A stretch of 64,000 nucleotides of DNA from assembly GCA_050015275.1 (NCBI GenBank), contig JBEKBS010000003.1:62001-126000 (forward strand), given 5' to 3'. The number at the start of each line of letters is the position of its first letter. The first letter of the stretch is position 1. Shown piece by piece: positions 31,938-41,185 of the stretch. Position numbers and translations under genes: made by a program. The stretch comes from DATKJS01 sp050015275. GTDB taxonomy: Bacteria; Acidobacteriota; Aminicenantia; Aminicenantales; Saccharicenantaceae. Under the pieces are notes generated by a model. It worked only from the letters and a program-made list of their open reading frames with translations, ran no database searches and was not told where the DNA came from.

Positions 31938-34900
31938 ATCGTTTCAACCTGTCCAAGGCCTCGAAGATCGCGGGATTGGCCTTGACTTTCCGTTTGGCCT
32001 CGTCCGTCGACCCGCCGCAGATCGGGGCGAAATCGCAGAAATCACACTCGGCCTCGGGCCCCGTCACGAAATATCCTTTCGCAACGAGGCCGAGGATGTC
32101 GTTGAGAAGCCTCCGGAACGCCTGCCGGTCGAATTCCGGGGCCATGAACTCCCGCCCCTCGCCGCGCCGCGTCGGAAAATAGTAACCGCTTTCCGTGACC
32201 CGGGGGCACGAGTCCATTTTTTCCCGCTTGAGGACCTCCTCGGCGGCCAAGGCATAGAGCGCATGCTGGATGACGCGGCCTTTGCCGAACGAGCGGAAGC
32301 CCTCGTAAGGCCTGGTGCTCCCCGTTTTGTAGTCCAGGATCCGGTAGGTGCCGGGCCCGGTCCGGTCGATCCGGTCGATGGTCCCCCGGAGAATAAATGA
32401 GTTGCCTTCGCCGAGGCCGATTTCGACGCCGCTGAATTTTTTCTCGAAGAGAAGCGGCTGGATCCCGGCCTCCCTGTCCGTCTCGAGCTTTAGGAAAAAA
32501 TTGAGGTCGTCAAGGATGTCCTTGCGCTCCTTCTCGAAAATGCTCTCGGACGGCGGCGGGACGAGCTTCTTCCATTTGAGAATGAGGCCGCCGCCCACTC
32601 TATCCATGAGAGGGGCATGGCGCGTCACATCGGCCTTCTCCTCTTTCCGGGCGACCTCGGTCATGAAGTCGCAGAGGATCTCGTGGATTAGACTGCCGCG
32701 CCGCATCGGGTCGAGCCACCGGGAACGGTCGATCTCGAGCTCTTCGGGGGGCTCGATGCCGAGGATATACTTGAGGAAATAGCCGTAGGGGCATTTGGCC
32801 ATGAGCTCCAGGCGCGAAGCCGACAACATGATGTCGTGGTTCCGGACGGGGTCGAAGCGGCCGCGGTCGAGGCGGACGAGGCCTTCGTATTCGGTCAGGG
32901 GATCGCCGTTCCGGGCCGCCGCGGCTTCCAGGCCGCCGCGGAGCGACGGGAAGGCCTTCAGGACCGCATCGAGCCCGTCGAGGAACCGGCCATCGCGGGC
33001 GAGCCGGCCGAACCACCAGTCCATCTCGTCAAGGGCGTTCTCGCCGCCATCCGGGAGGAAGCCGGCGGGATCCAGGCGGCCGGCCGCACGCGCCTCGCTC
33101 CGGAAGGCCTGGTCGAGGGCCGAATAGTCCAGGCCGGCATCACCCCTGGAGAGGCGGCGGACCTGGAGAAGCGCGGAGGATGGATAAAGCGTCCGTTCTT
33201 CCATGATGTCGTAAGCCGGGTAGCTGAGCGTCACCCGGCCGCGGAGCGAAGAGAGGAGAACGGCCAGCGAAAAGAGGTTCGATTTGAGGGCGTCGGCCGT
33301 GGTCGCCAGAAACGGCGAGATGGTTTCACGCTCGGCATCGAGGAGGACCGGGTCCTGAGGCCCGGGACCGGGGAACGCCCCTTCCGTCAATCCGGCGACA
33401 AATGTCACGGGCCGGCCCGAAAAGCCCCCGGAGCCGAGGCTCGAGACGTGGAGGTGGCCGGGGAGCGGCGAGGACTGGCCGACGGCCAGGGACGTGACCA
33501 GCGTGCGGAGCCGGTCCAGGGCATCGGCGGACTCCAGTGTCGCGGGAGGGGCCGGGCCGTCGCCCTCGCCCGCGGCCTTGCGCAGCTCGGAAACGATGAC
33601 CTCGAGCGCCTGGCGGTCTAGGTCGGACCGGAGGCGGGCTGTCGTTTCGAGGGCCGTCATCAGTCCCTTGCAAAGCCCGGGAAAATCCACGGTCTTGCCT
33701 GCGCCTGACGCCTCGGGGAAGAGGGCCAGGACGTCCCTGATGGCCTCCCTCAACCGCCCGACCTCCTCGACGCTCTGACGAAGGGACGCTATCTCGGCCG
33801 GACTTCGCCCCTCGTCATCCCCGTGCGGGGGCCGGCCGAGCTCCGCCTCGCGGCCCGCCAGGAACTTCGCCAAACATTCGAGGTACCTTTCCCTTCCCCA
33901 GCCGATCATGGCCCGCCGCAGATAAAGGCTGAGCCTCAGGGAAAAGGAGGCATCTTTAGCCGCGCCGGGAACGAGCTCGAGGTCTCCGGCCTCGATGAGA
34001 CGTGAGAGGTCGGCCACAAGATAGTCGTTTTGAAGCCAGTCGGCGAGGCCGAAAAAAACCCGGCCGGGCGACGTGAAGGATACGGGGATCCCGTCGAAAT
34101 ACGTCACGGGAAGCTTTGTCCGGTCGGCCAGAAGGTGAAAGAGGGTCGGATAGGCGGGGCCGGGGGGATGGATGACCTCGACCTCATCGAAGCGGATTTT
34201 CCCGGCCAGAATCCGCCGGATGATCTCGCGGCACTCGTTGGCCGGACCGACGGCCCGGAAGGTCGCGAGCGAGCCGTCGTCGAGGGGCGGCGGCGCGCCC
34301 TCCGGGTCGAAGAGCCAAGGCAGACGTTCGACGTCGGAGGACGGAGAGGCGGGCAGAGGAGTGGCCCCCGGCCCGGGCGCCCACCAGAGCCGAGGCCGGT
34401 CGAGCCCGGCGACGGGGCCGCGCGGGACAAGGACGAGCGCGGGGCCGGCCACGGCCTCAACGAGCTCCCTTTCCAAACCACAGAAGCCATGGTCCTCGAG
34501 ACAGAGGTGCCAGACCTTTCTTTCCCGAACGCGCTCCCCGGCCCGGGCTTCCGTATTTTCCCGCGCCGGCGTGGAGTCCCGGCGTCCAAGGGAGGCTTTA
34601 CGCGCGGACGTGATTTTCTCCAGGACAAAAAGATACAGCCCCGGCCGGTCGAGGATATTCGTGTCTTCCAGGGTTTTTTCGTAGGCACCGAGGAGCAGGG
34701 CGACGTCCCTGGCTTTCTCTTCCCTCCGGAAGGCCCCGGGCCTGACGTCGACGATCCTGACTTTGGCGAGCCGGAGAGACTGGATGGCCCGGAAGAGGGC
34801 CCTGGCGACGCCCGGCGTGGGATTGAGCGTGCCGAAGTATTCCAGCCGGCCGCGGCTCTTGAGCTCGCGGAAGAGGCCGTCGACGAGGACCAGAAGATCG

Positions 34901-35115
34901 GTCTCGCCCGCCTGCCTCTTGCCGAGAGCCGCGAGTTCGACGGCCGCGGCCTCAAGGGCCAGCGAAGGGAGCGTCACGAAGCGCAGGTTGACCCAGCCCT
35001 CCCCGGCCCCGGCCAGCGCTTCCCCGATCTGATGCCCGATGGAAAAGGAAGGGACGATGAAGATCTTCTCGTCGAGCCGATGCTCCCGGCAGAAGTCCGC
35101 CAGGAAGCGGATCAT
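31930..35115 (-). CDS. addB: AddB-type PD-(D/E)XK nuclease subunit
   Basis: The 1,061-residue protein is the second subunit of the AddAB-type complex. The C-terminal part carries a RecB-family nuclease (GTIDRID, LDYKTG) flanked by cysteines that fit the AddB iron-sulfur site: Cys in MAKCPYGY upstream and CDFCDFAPIC downstream. The N-terminal helicase-like part has no recognisable Walker A (FIVPSFSIGHQIGEAL where a P-loop would lie), so it should not hydrolyse ATP. I chose the ATG at 35115; a TTG at 35124 overlaps the upstream stop. It lies between the methyltransferase gene and addA in one minus-strand operon. Confidence 0.88.
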   Translation of the reverse strand: MIRFLADFCREHRLDEKIFIVPSFSIGHQIGEALAGAGEGWVNLRFVTLPSLALEAAAVELAALGKRQAGETDLLVLVDGLFRELKSRGRLEYFGTLNPTPGVARALFRAIQSLRLAKVRIVDVRPGAFRREEKARDVALLLGAYEKTLEDTNILDRPGLYLFVLEKITSARKASLGRRDSTPARENTEARAGERVRERKVWHLCLEDHGFCGLERELVEAVAGPALVLVPRGPVAGLDRPRLWWAPGPGATPLPASPSSDVERLPWLFDPEGAPPPLDDGSLATFRAVGPANECREIIRRILAGKIRFDEVEVIHPPGPAYPTLFHLLADRTKLPVTYFDGIPVSFTSPGRVFFGLADWLQNDYLVADLSRLIEAGDLELVPGAAKDASFSLRLSLYLRRAMIGWGRERYLECLAKFLAGREAELGRPPHGDDEGRSPAEIASLRQSVEEVGRLREAIRDVLALFPEASGAGKTVDFPGLCKGLMTALETTARLRSDLDRQALEVIVSELRKAAGEGDGPAPPATLESADALDRLRTLVTSLAVGQSSPLPGHLHVSSLGSGGFSGRPVTFVAGLTEGAFPGPGPQDPVLLDAERETISPFLATTADALKSNLFSLAVLLSSLRGRVTLSYPAYDIMEERTLYPSSALLQVRRLSRGDAGLDYSALDQAFRSEARAAGRLDPAGFLPDGGENALDEMDWWFGRLARDGRFLDGLDAVLKAFPSLRGGLEAAAARNGDPLTEYEGLVRLDRGRFDPVRNHDIMLSASRLELMAKCPYGYFLKYILGIEPPEELEIDRSRWLDPMRRGSLIHEILCDFMTEVARKEEKADVTRHAPLMDRVGGGLILKWKKLVPPPSESIFEKERKDILDDLNFFLKLETDREAGIQPLLFEKKFSGVEIGLGEGNSFILRGTIDRIDRTGPGTYRILDYKTGSTRPYEGFRSFGKGRVIQHALYALAAEEVLKREKMDSCPRVTESGYYFPTRRGEGREFMAPEFDRQAFRRLLNDILGLVAKGYFVTGPEAECDFCDFAPICGGSTDEAKRKVKANPAIFEALDRLKRYD

Positions 35116-35120
35116 GGCGT

Positions 35121-36011
35121 TCAATGGGGGCCGCCTGTGATCCGATAGAGGTATATTTTATGCGGCCGGCCGGATTCGACGGGAACGACCTCGCTCTTGA
35201 CGATCCGGTCGTCCCAGCCCGGCATCCGGTAATTGTGAGAGACGATGCGCGTTCCTGGCCTGAGCTCTTTTTCGAAAAGCGGCTTCAGGGTTTCGAGCGA
35301 CTCGGGCAGGAGATAGAGGACGACGACCGTCGCGTCGGCGATGTGGGCCTTGGTCGCGTCCATGCACAGGAAACGGGTGATCCCCTCCACCCCATCCCTC
35401 CTGGCATTGGCCTTGCATTCCTTGACGAGCCTCGGATCGATCTCTATGCCGACGCCCCTGGCCAGGTAGGTTTTCGCCGCCGCGATGACCATCCGGCCGT
35501 CGCCGCAGCCGATGTCGTAGACGACGTCGTCCCGGCCGACCCCGGCCATTGTGAGCATCCTCTCGACGACCGGGGCGGGCGTCGGGACATAAGGGGCCAG
35601 GTCGGCGGCGTCCTCCCGCCCGTGGGAGCCGGGATAGACCTTGACCAGGCCGTTCTCGTCGTAGCGGAACGAATAGGGCTTGCCTGGGAAGACGGCGTAG
35701 GAGACCTTCCGCAACCCGCTATCGAACGCGATTTCAAGGGGGACGTCGGTCGGGATCCTGTCCACGGAGCCGACCTTGAGCGTCCGGGTCTTCGGCTGGC
35801 GCATGTAGGGATTGGGTTGGATCGTATAGGACAGGTCCTTTTTCGTGACGTTCCGGAGGGTCGCCTCCTCTCTGAAAGCAGCGGCTGCCGGACGCCGGTC
35901 GTCCAGGACGACCTTGTTCTGCACCTTCGCCGGGGGCCTGAGGAGAAAAAAGGACAGAGCCGCCATGGCCAGCAGCCCCGCGGCCCGAAAGAGGTATCTT
36001 CTCAATTGCAT
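35121..36011 (-). CDS. Membrane-anchored SAM-dependent methyltransferase
   Basis: The 296-residue protein starts with a basic segment and one membrane helix (about residues 9-24, core AAGLLAMAALSFFLL), an unassigned region to about residue 120, then a class I methyltransferase fold: VVYDIGCGDGRMVIAAA (motif I) and GVGIEIDP (motif II). Substrate unknown. The basic N-terminus predicts a periplasmic C-terminus, but SAM is cytoplasmic, so orientation or signal assignment needs care. Its stop overlaps the start region of addB. No good ribosome site is visible before the ATG, and the start could be further downstream. Confidence 0.72.
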   Translation of the reverse strand: MQLRRYLFRAAGLLAMAALSFFLLRPPAKVQNKVVLDDRRPAAAAFREEATLRNVTKKDLSYTIQPNPYMRQPKTRTLKVGSVDRIPTDVPLEIAFDSGLRKVSYAVFPGKPYSFRYDENGLVKVYPGSHGREDAADLAPYVPTPAPVVERMLTMAGVGRDDVVYDIGCGDGRMVIAAAKTYLARGVGIEIDPRLVKECKANARRDGVEGITRFLCMDATKAHIADATVVVLYLLPESLETLKPLFEKELRPGTRIVSHNYRMPGWDDRIVKSEVVPVESGRPHKIYLYRITGGPH

Positions 36012-36146
36012 TCTAACGGCAGCGCACGCTCAAGGGACACGCACCTCAGGGACATGTTCCCGCTTTTCCTTGGCAGTCCCCCATGATTTTCGCCCGCGAT
36101 CCAGCCCCGGCCTCCCGGCGCTGAAGCGCATGCCCCACGGAGCCTG

Positions 36147-37703
36147 CTATTTCATATTGGGAGTTTCCTTGACCGGGCTGAGCCGCAGGAGCACGGCGCC
36201 GTGGACGTTGACCTTCTGAGTGAACCAGTTTTCGAACACGCCCCAGTCATACTGGCGCCAGGCGTCGCGGACCTTCCACTTTCCCTTGATCCCCAGGTCC
36301 TCCCAGCGCGCCGTGACCGTCGTCACGGACGCGCCGCGGTTGAAGAGCCCGACCGCCTTGGAGCCGTCCTCCATGTCTTTGGCCCAGACTTCGCGATCGT
36401 TGGCCCGGGAAACCGGGACGGCCTGCTTGCCGAGGGCGTCCTGGTTGACCTCGATGACCTCGTCGTTCCCGAGGAGGCCCAGCGTGAAATCGTCGAGCTG
36501 AGTGATATCCCCGCCGAAGATCAGTGGGGCGGCCAAGAGCGCCCAGAGGCTCATGTAGGTGTACTGCTCGTCGGGCGTGAGGGGAGTAGGCACGAGCTTG
36601 TCGCCCCAGAGGATGGACCCGACGAGGATATTGTCCGGGTCGTTCCAGCCGCCGGGGCCGGCGAATTTCTCCTTGCCGGCCTGGCCGAAGCCGATCCGGG
36701 ACATGGACGTCCAGAGGCTTTTGTCCTCGGGCGGAACGCCCAGGTCGCCGGTCGTCCGCCAGTAGTTTCCCCCGACCTCCCTCCCCCACTCCCAGACGTC
36801 GCCCATCCCGTACTGGCAAAGGTTATAGACCATGTCGCGGCCGACCTTGTCCAGGGCCGACCGCATCAGGGCATAGGGTTTCTTGAGCGAGCCGGGGCTC
36901 TTGTCGGGGGCGACGTCCCCGTAGGAGCACCAGTCGTACTTCAGGAAATCGAACCCCCAGGAGGCGAACTGCCTGGCGTCCTGCTCTTCGTGGCCGTAGC
37001 TTCCGGCAAAGCCGGCGCAGGTCGTCGGCCCCGGCGAAATGTAGATCCCGATCTTGAGCCCGAGCTTGTGGACCGCGTCGCAGAGGGCCTTCATGTTGGG
37101 GAAATTCCTGTTCGGCCGGAGGTGGCCCGCCGCGTCCCGGGGCGCGCCGCCGATCACGGGGTCTTTCGAATCGGGCTTGATGTTCCAGCCGTCGTCGATG
37201 TTGATGTAGGAATATCCGTGGTCGACGAGGCCCGAAGAAACCATGGCCTTGGCCTGGGCCCGGACCATCTTGTCGCTGATGTTCGTGTAGGCCATGTACC
37301 AACTCGACCAGCCCATCGGAGGGGTCAGGGCGATCGTATCACCGCAGACGATGCGGAACGGCCGCTCGGCCTTGCCGAGCGCGTTCCTCACCCGGAGCAT
37401 CATGGCATGCGTGCCCTTCCGGGCGAGGGTTCCCGTGATCCGGCCGGTCTTCGCGTCGAGCGTCAGCCCGGAGGGAAGCCCCGCCGCCGAGAATTCCATC
37501 GGGCGCTGGCCCGTCGCGGGGATTGTGTAGGCGAACGGCGACCCCGGACGGCAGCCGTAGACCATCGGCCCGTTGATCCGGGGGGCGGGCGACGGCTTGG
37601 GCGTCAGGCTGCTGGGCTGGGCGGCCAGCGGGATCGCGAGGGCGGCCAGGAAAAGCGCGACCGCCCAACGGACGGCGAGCGTCTTGCGGACACCAAGAGT
37701 CAT
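36147..37703 (-). CDS. Exported GH27 alpha-galactosidase with putative Ig-like domain
   Basis: The 518-residue enzyme has a signal peptide (core VALFLAALAIPLAAQ), a putative Ig (PIG-type) domain at about residues 45-118 (LPSGLTLDAKTGRITGT), then a GH27 barrel beginning TPPMGWSSW. The nucleophile is Asp257 in LKYDWCSYG, and the acid/base lies in GWNDPDN (353-358). A beta-sandwich tail follows. It would release terminal alpha-galactose (or alpha-N-acetylgalactosamine or beta-L-arabinopyranose) in the periplasm or outside. It is the second gene of a minus-strand unit behind the Tricorn-like peptidase, with a 32-bp gap and an AAGAAGG ribosome site. Confidence 0.92.
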   Translation of the reverse strand: MTLGVRKTLAVRWAVALFLAALAIPLAAQPSSLTPKPSPAPRINGPMVYGCRPGSPFAYTIPATGQRPMEFSAAGLPSGLTLDAKTGRITGTLARKGTHAMMLRVRNALGKAERPFRIVCGDTIALTPPMGWSSWYMAYTNISDKMVRAQAKAMVSSGLVDHGYSYINIDDGWNIKPDSKDPVIGGAPRDAAGHLRPNRNFPNMKALCDAVHKLGLKIGIYISPGPTTCAGFAGSYGHEEQDARQFASWGFDFLKYDWCSYGDVAPDKSPGSLKKPYALMRSALDKVGRDMVYNLCQYGMGDVWEWGREVGGNYWRTTGDLGVPPEDKSLWTSMSRIGFGQAGKEKFAGPGGWNDPDNILVGSILWGDKLVPTPLTPDEQYTYMSLWALLAAPLIFGGDITQLDDFTLGLLGNDEVIEVNQDALGKQAVPVSRANDREVWAKDMEDGSKAVGLFNRGASVTTVTARWEDLGIKGKWKVRDAWRQYDWGVFENWFTQKVNVHGAVLLRLSPVKETPNMK

Positions 37704-37735
37704 GGGGCACCTTCTTTCGTTGGCTATGGGTTCAT

Positions 37736-40700
37736 TCAGGACCGTTTCTTTTGATAATCCGGGTAGGCCGGCTTCGTGTGCTTGGGCGCCGGGTTCTTGG
37801 CGATGAGATCGAGGGCCACTTCCACGGCCTTTTCAAGCTGCGGGTCGTGCCCGGCCTTGACCGCGGCCGGGTCCATCCCGATTTCGTAGGCGGGGTCGAC
37901 GCCGTGGTTCTCCACGTCCCAAGTGCCGTTCGGGTTCCAGAACCCACTCTGCGGCGCGCCCGTGAAACCTCCATCCATCAGGGCCGCCGCGCCGGCCATC
38001 CCGACCAGTCCGCCCCAGGTCCGCATGCCCACGAGAGGGCCGATCCCGGCCGCCCGGAACAGCCAGGGCATCATGTCCCCGCCCGAGCCGGCGTATTCGT
38101 TGATGATCATGACCTTGGGCCCGTAGATGGAGCCGACCGGCGTGATATAGTCGACCCCTTCGCGGGCAGCAAAGTAGCCCATCAAGGGCCGCCTCATGTA
38201 GTCGATGATGTAGTCCGCGATGAGCCCGCCCTGGTTGAAGCGCTCGTCGATGACCGCGCCTTCCTTCCCGACCTGGGCGAAGTAATAACGGTTGAAGTTC
38301 GTGTAGCCGCCTTCGGCCGTGTCGGGGAGCCAGACATAGGCCAACCGGCCCCCGCTCATCCGGTCCACTTTCCGCCTGTTGTCCTCGACCCAGGCCAGGT
38401 TCCGGAGGCGATACTCGCTGCCCACCGGGACGACCGTGACCTCGCGCGCGCCCTTGCCGTCTGGGCTGGGGCCGACCTTGATCACGACCTGCTTTCCTGC
38501 GGTGGCCTCGAAAGCCTTGGAGACGTCCTCGGAGACGGGGACGTCGCGGCCGTTGACCGCCAGCAGATATTCGCCGGCGGCGACACTCACGCCGGGCTGG
38601 GTCAATGGCGCCTGCAGCTGCGGGTTCCAGTTCTCTCCGCTGTAAACGCGCGCGAAGCGGTAGCGGCCGTTCTCGATCCGGTAGTCGGCGCCGAGGAGTC
38701 CGACCCTGTCCGGACTGACCTCGGGCTGATCGCCGCCGCCCACGAAGACGTGTCCGCAGGTGAGCTCGCCGAGCATCTCCTCGAAAAGATAGTTCAGGTC
38801 CTGGCGGCTGCCCAACCCCTCGAGGTACGGGGCATATGTCTTCTCGGCGGCCTTGAGGTCGAGCCCGTGGTGACCGGGGTCGTAGAAGAAATCGCGCTCG
38901 AGCCGCCAGACTTCATGGTACATCTGCCGCCACTCGACCGGGGGATCGGCGAGGACCTCCATCTCCGCGGTCTTCAGGAGTCCCTTGCCCGGCTCCGGCG
39001 TTCCGGACGTCGCCGCGATCGTCCACTGGGGGCCTTGGTTGAAGAGGATCTTCTCTCCTGTCGCCGAGAGCGCGAAGTTCCCGACGTTGTCGAGGAACTT
39101 ATCGAGCTTGCGGGTGGAGAGGTCGAACTTGTGGAGCGTCTGGGCCCCGCCCCCGCCGCCCAGGGAACCGGCGACCGGGGGCCCCTCGAGAAGGAAGACG
39201 ATCCCCTCCTTGCCGGCGGCGAGCGCCAGATAATTCCTGGCCGGGACGGGCAGGGCCAGGATGCGCTGGCCGAGGCCGTCAAAGTCGATGGTGACCTTCT
39301 CGGCCTCCTTGGCCTTCGCTTCGTCCTTGGCCGGGGGCTTTTCTTTCCCGGGCCCCGGTTTATCGACCGCGTTCTTGTCTTCGGGCTTCTTCGCGTCCGC
39401 CGCCTTCTCCTCGTCGCTTTCGGGGGCGAGGGGCGAGGGCAGGTCCTTCTTCAGCACGGCGACATAGACGCTCCGCGTCACGGGCCGGTCCATGCTCGAC
39501 ATGTTCAGCCACCCCGGGGTCAGGCCCACGTCGGTGCTGGCCGTGAAGAAAAGGTATTTTCCGCTCCTGTCGAAAGCCGGGAACTTGGCGTCGCTCAGCC
39601 CGTCCGTGACCTGAACGGCCTTTCCGGTCTCGAGAGAATAGACGAAGATCGCGTCCATGTGGCTCTTCAGCTGTTTGGCGAAGGTCAGCCAGCGGGAATC
39701 CGGCGACCAGCCGAAGTCGAAGGAGAAGGCGGGGTTGTAATAATAGGTCGAATCGACCTTCACCGGGATGCCCTTCTCGATCTCCACGTACCAGAGCGTC
39801 AGGCGCTTGTCGTTGTAGGCGATCTTCTTGCCGTCCGGAGACCAGACGGGCCGGTAGAAGAACGAGGGCGGGTCTCCCAGGCCGATCTTCTTCACCGGGC
39901 CCTGGCCGGCCTGGCCGACGATGTGGAGCGCGTATTCGCCCGATTCGTCCGAGAAGTAGGCGATCCATTTTCCGTCCGGCGACCAGGACGGGTCGCGCTC
40001 CATGACGCCCGTCGTCCGGGTCAGGTCGCGGACGTCCCCTTTTTCCGCGGGGACGGTCAGGATCTCGCCGCGGGCCTCGAACACGGCCCGGGCGCCGTTC
40101 GGGGAGATGCTCGCCGCGGCGATCCTCTGCCCGACCTTGACGTAATGGGGACGGACCTCGGGAAGATCGCCGTTGAGCGTCACGGACAGGCGGCGGGCTG
40201 TTCCCGTGGCCAGGTCGAAGAGATGAAGGGCCCCGAACTGCTCGACGACGATGGCGCCGGGGCCCGCCGAGGCGGACTTGAAGTCCAGGCCGCTGTTCGG
40301 GAGGGCTTCGCTCACGGCCTTCGTCTTCGTGTCGTAGACGAAGAGCGCGACCGGGCCCCTGCGGTCCGAAAGGAAATAGATCTTGTCCCCGATCCACAGG
40401 GGATTCGAATCGTTGGAGTTCTCCCGGGGGATCTTCTCGACCTTGAGGTCGGAGAGGTCGACGATCCAAATGGGAGTCGTCTGCCCGCCCCGGTAGCGCT
40501 TCCAGGCCTTCTGCCATTGCATCGTCGGGACATAGGCCAAGCGTGTCCCGTCGGGAGAGTATGAGGCCTGGACGCCGGACGGCAGCGGGAGTTCCTCGGG
40601 GAACCCGCCGTCGACGCTGACCGTGAAGAGGCGGGGCACCGGCGAAAAGCTGTCCCTCGCCGAGCGGAAGATGACCCGTTTCCCATCGGACGTCCAGCCG

Positions 40701-41047
40701 ACGGGCTCGTCAGCGCCCGGATGATAGGTCAGCCGCCGGGGAATCCCGCCCGCGGCCGGAACGACGAAGACGTCCGTATTCCCGTCGTACTGGCCGGAGA
40801 AGGCGACGAGGGTCCCGTCCGGCGAGAAGAACGGATCCCTCTCGATCCCGGCGCCCGTCGTCAGCCGGCTGGCGCTGCCGCCGCCGCGGCCGACCGTCCA
40901 CAGGTCGCCGGCGAACGCGAAAACGATCTGGGTCCGGCTGACCGAAGGCTGCTGGAGAAGAAGCGGCTTTTCAGACTGGGCCAGAGCGAAGCCTGATGCC
41001 ATCGCCAGGATCAGGACCGTCAAAGAGATCTTGAAGCGGGTCGTCAT
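37736..41047 (-). CDS. Exported Tricorn-type S41 serine peptidase
   Basis: This 1,103-residue protein has a signal peptide (core LTVLILAMASGFALAQ), two beta-propeller regions made of WSPDGKxIAY-type blades, a PDZ-like domain (GVSVAAGEYLLAVNGRDV) and a C-terminal S41 catalytic domain with Ser988 in EYAGSGGDM. This order matches Tricorn-core peptidases, which degrade short peptides. A Lys/Glu/Pro/Asp-rich insertion of about 45 residues (from ESDEEKAADAKK) lies between the propellers. Start choice is backed by AAGGAGCCCGAA before the ATG and a minus-strand promoter. It is first in a unit with the GH27 gene. Confidence 0.92.
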   Translation of the reverse strand: MTTRFKISLTVLILAMASGFALAQSEKPLLLQQPSVSRTQIVFAFAGDLWTVGRGGGSASRLTTGAGIERDPFFSPDGTLVAFSGQYDGNTDVFVVPAAGGIPRRLTYHPGADEPVGWTSDGKRVIFRSARDSFSPVPRLFTVSVDGGFPEELPLPSGVQASYSPDGTRLAYVPTMQWQKAWKRYRGGQTTPIWIVDLSDLKVEKIPRENSNDSNPLWIGDKIYFLSDRRGPVALFVYDTKTKAVSEALPNSGLDFKSASAGPGAIVVEQFGALHLFDLATGTARRLSVTLNGDLPEVRPHYVKVGQRIAAASISPNGARAVFEARGEILTVPAEKGDVRDLTRTTGVMERDPSWSPDGKWIAYFSDESGEYALHIVGQAGQGPVKKIGLGDPPSFFYRPVWSPDGKKIAYNDKRLTLWYVEIEKGIPVKVDSTYYYNPAFSFDFGWSPDSRWLTFAKQLKSHMDAIFVYSLETGKAVQVTDGLSDAKFPAFDRSGKYLFFTASTDVGLTPGWLNMSSMDRPVTRSVYVAVLKKDLPSPLAPESDEEKAADAKKPEDKNAVDKPGPGKEKPPAKDEAKAKEAEKVTIDFDGLGQRILALPVPARNYLALAAGKEGIVFLLEGPPVAGSLGGGGGAQTLHKFDLSTRKLDKFLDNVGNFALSATGEKILFNQGPQWTIAATSGTPEPGKGLLKTAEMEVLADPPVEWRQMYHEVWRLERDFFYDPGHHGLDLKAAEKTYAPYLEGLGSRQDLNYLFEEMLGELTCGHVFVGGGDQPEVSPDRVGLLGADYRIENGRYRFARVYSGENWNPQLQAPLTQPGVSVAAGEYLLAVNGRDVPVSEDVSKAFEATAGKQVVIKVGPSPDGKGAREVTVVPVGSEYRLRNLAWVEDNRRKVDRMSGGRLAYVWLPDTAEGGYTNFNRYYFAQVGKEGAVIDERFNQGGLIADYIIDYMRRPLMGYFAAREGVDYITPVGSIYGPKVMIINEYAGSGGDMMPWLFRAAGIGPLVGMRTWGGLVGMAGAAALMDGGFTGAPQSGFWNPNGTWDVENHGVDPAYEIGMDPAAVKAGHDPQLEKAVEVALDLIAKNPAPKHTKPAYPDYQKKRS

Positions 41048-41097
41048 TTCGGGCTCCTTGCAGAAAAAATCCCCCGGGGGTCAGCGCATGATTTCAG

Positions 41098-41127
41098 ATA
41101 TTAGCCCCCGGCGCCTGAAAATGTCAA
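41098..41127 (-). promoter_or_regulatory. Minus-strand promoter for the Tricorn-type gene
   Basis: On the minus strand TTGACA (41122-41127) and TAATAT (41098-41103) are 18 bp apart, 50 bp before the start codon. Confidence 0.68.
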
Positions 41128-41149
41128 TCCGGCGGCGGCCCGGGCCAAA

Positions 41150-41177
41150 TTGACTTTTCCGGGGCCGCGGCTATACT
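41150..41177 (+). promoter_or_regulatory. Plus-strand promoter giving a near-leaderless transcript
   Basis: TTGACT (41150-41155) and TATACT (41172-41177) are 16 bp apart. The predicted start near 41184 is two bases before the ATG at 41186, and no ribosome site lies between. Confidence 0.62.
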
Positions 41178-41185
41178 TGTCCCTG

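Noticed and set aside
29526..31985. An 819-codon plus-strand open frame opposite addA
   Set aside because: The translation is repetitive Arg/Gly/Glu/Asp-rich with no family match, while addA has all helicase and nuclease motifs.
37751..40564. A 937-codon plus-strand open frame opposite the Tricorn-type gene
   Set aside because: It is a compositional shadow; the minus-strand protein has a signal peptide, propellers, PDZ and an S41 active site.
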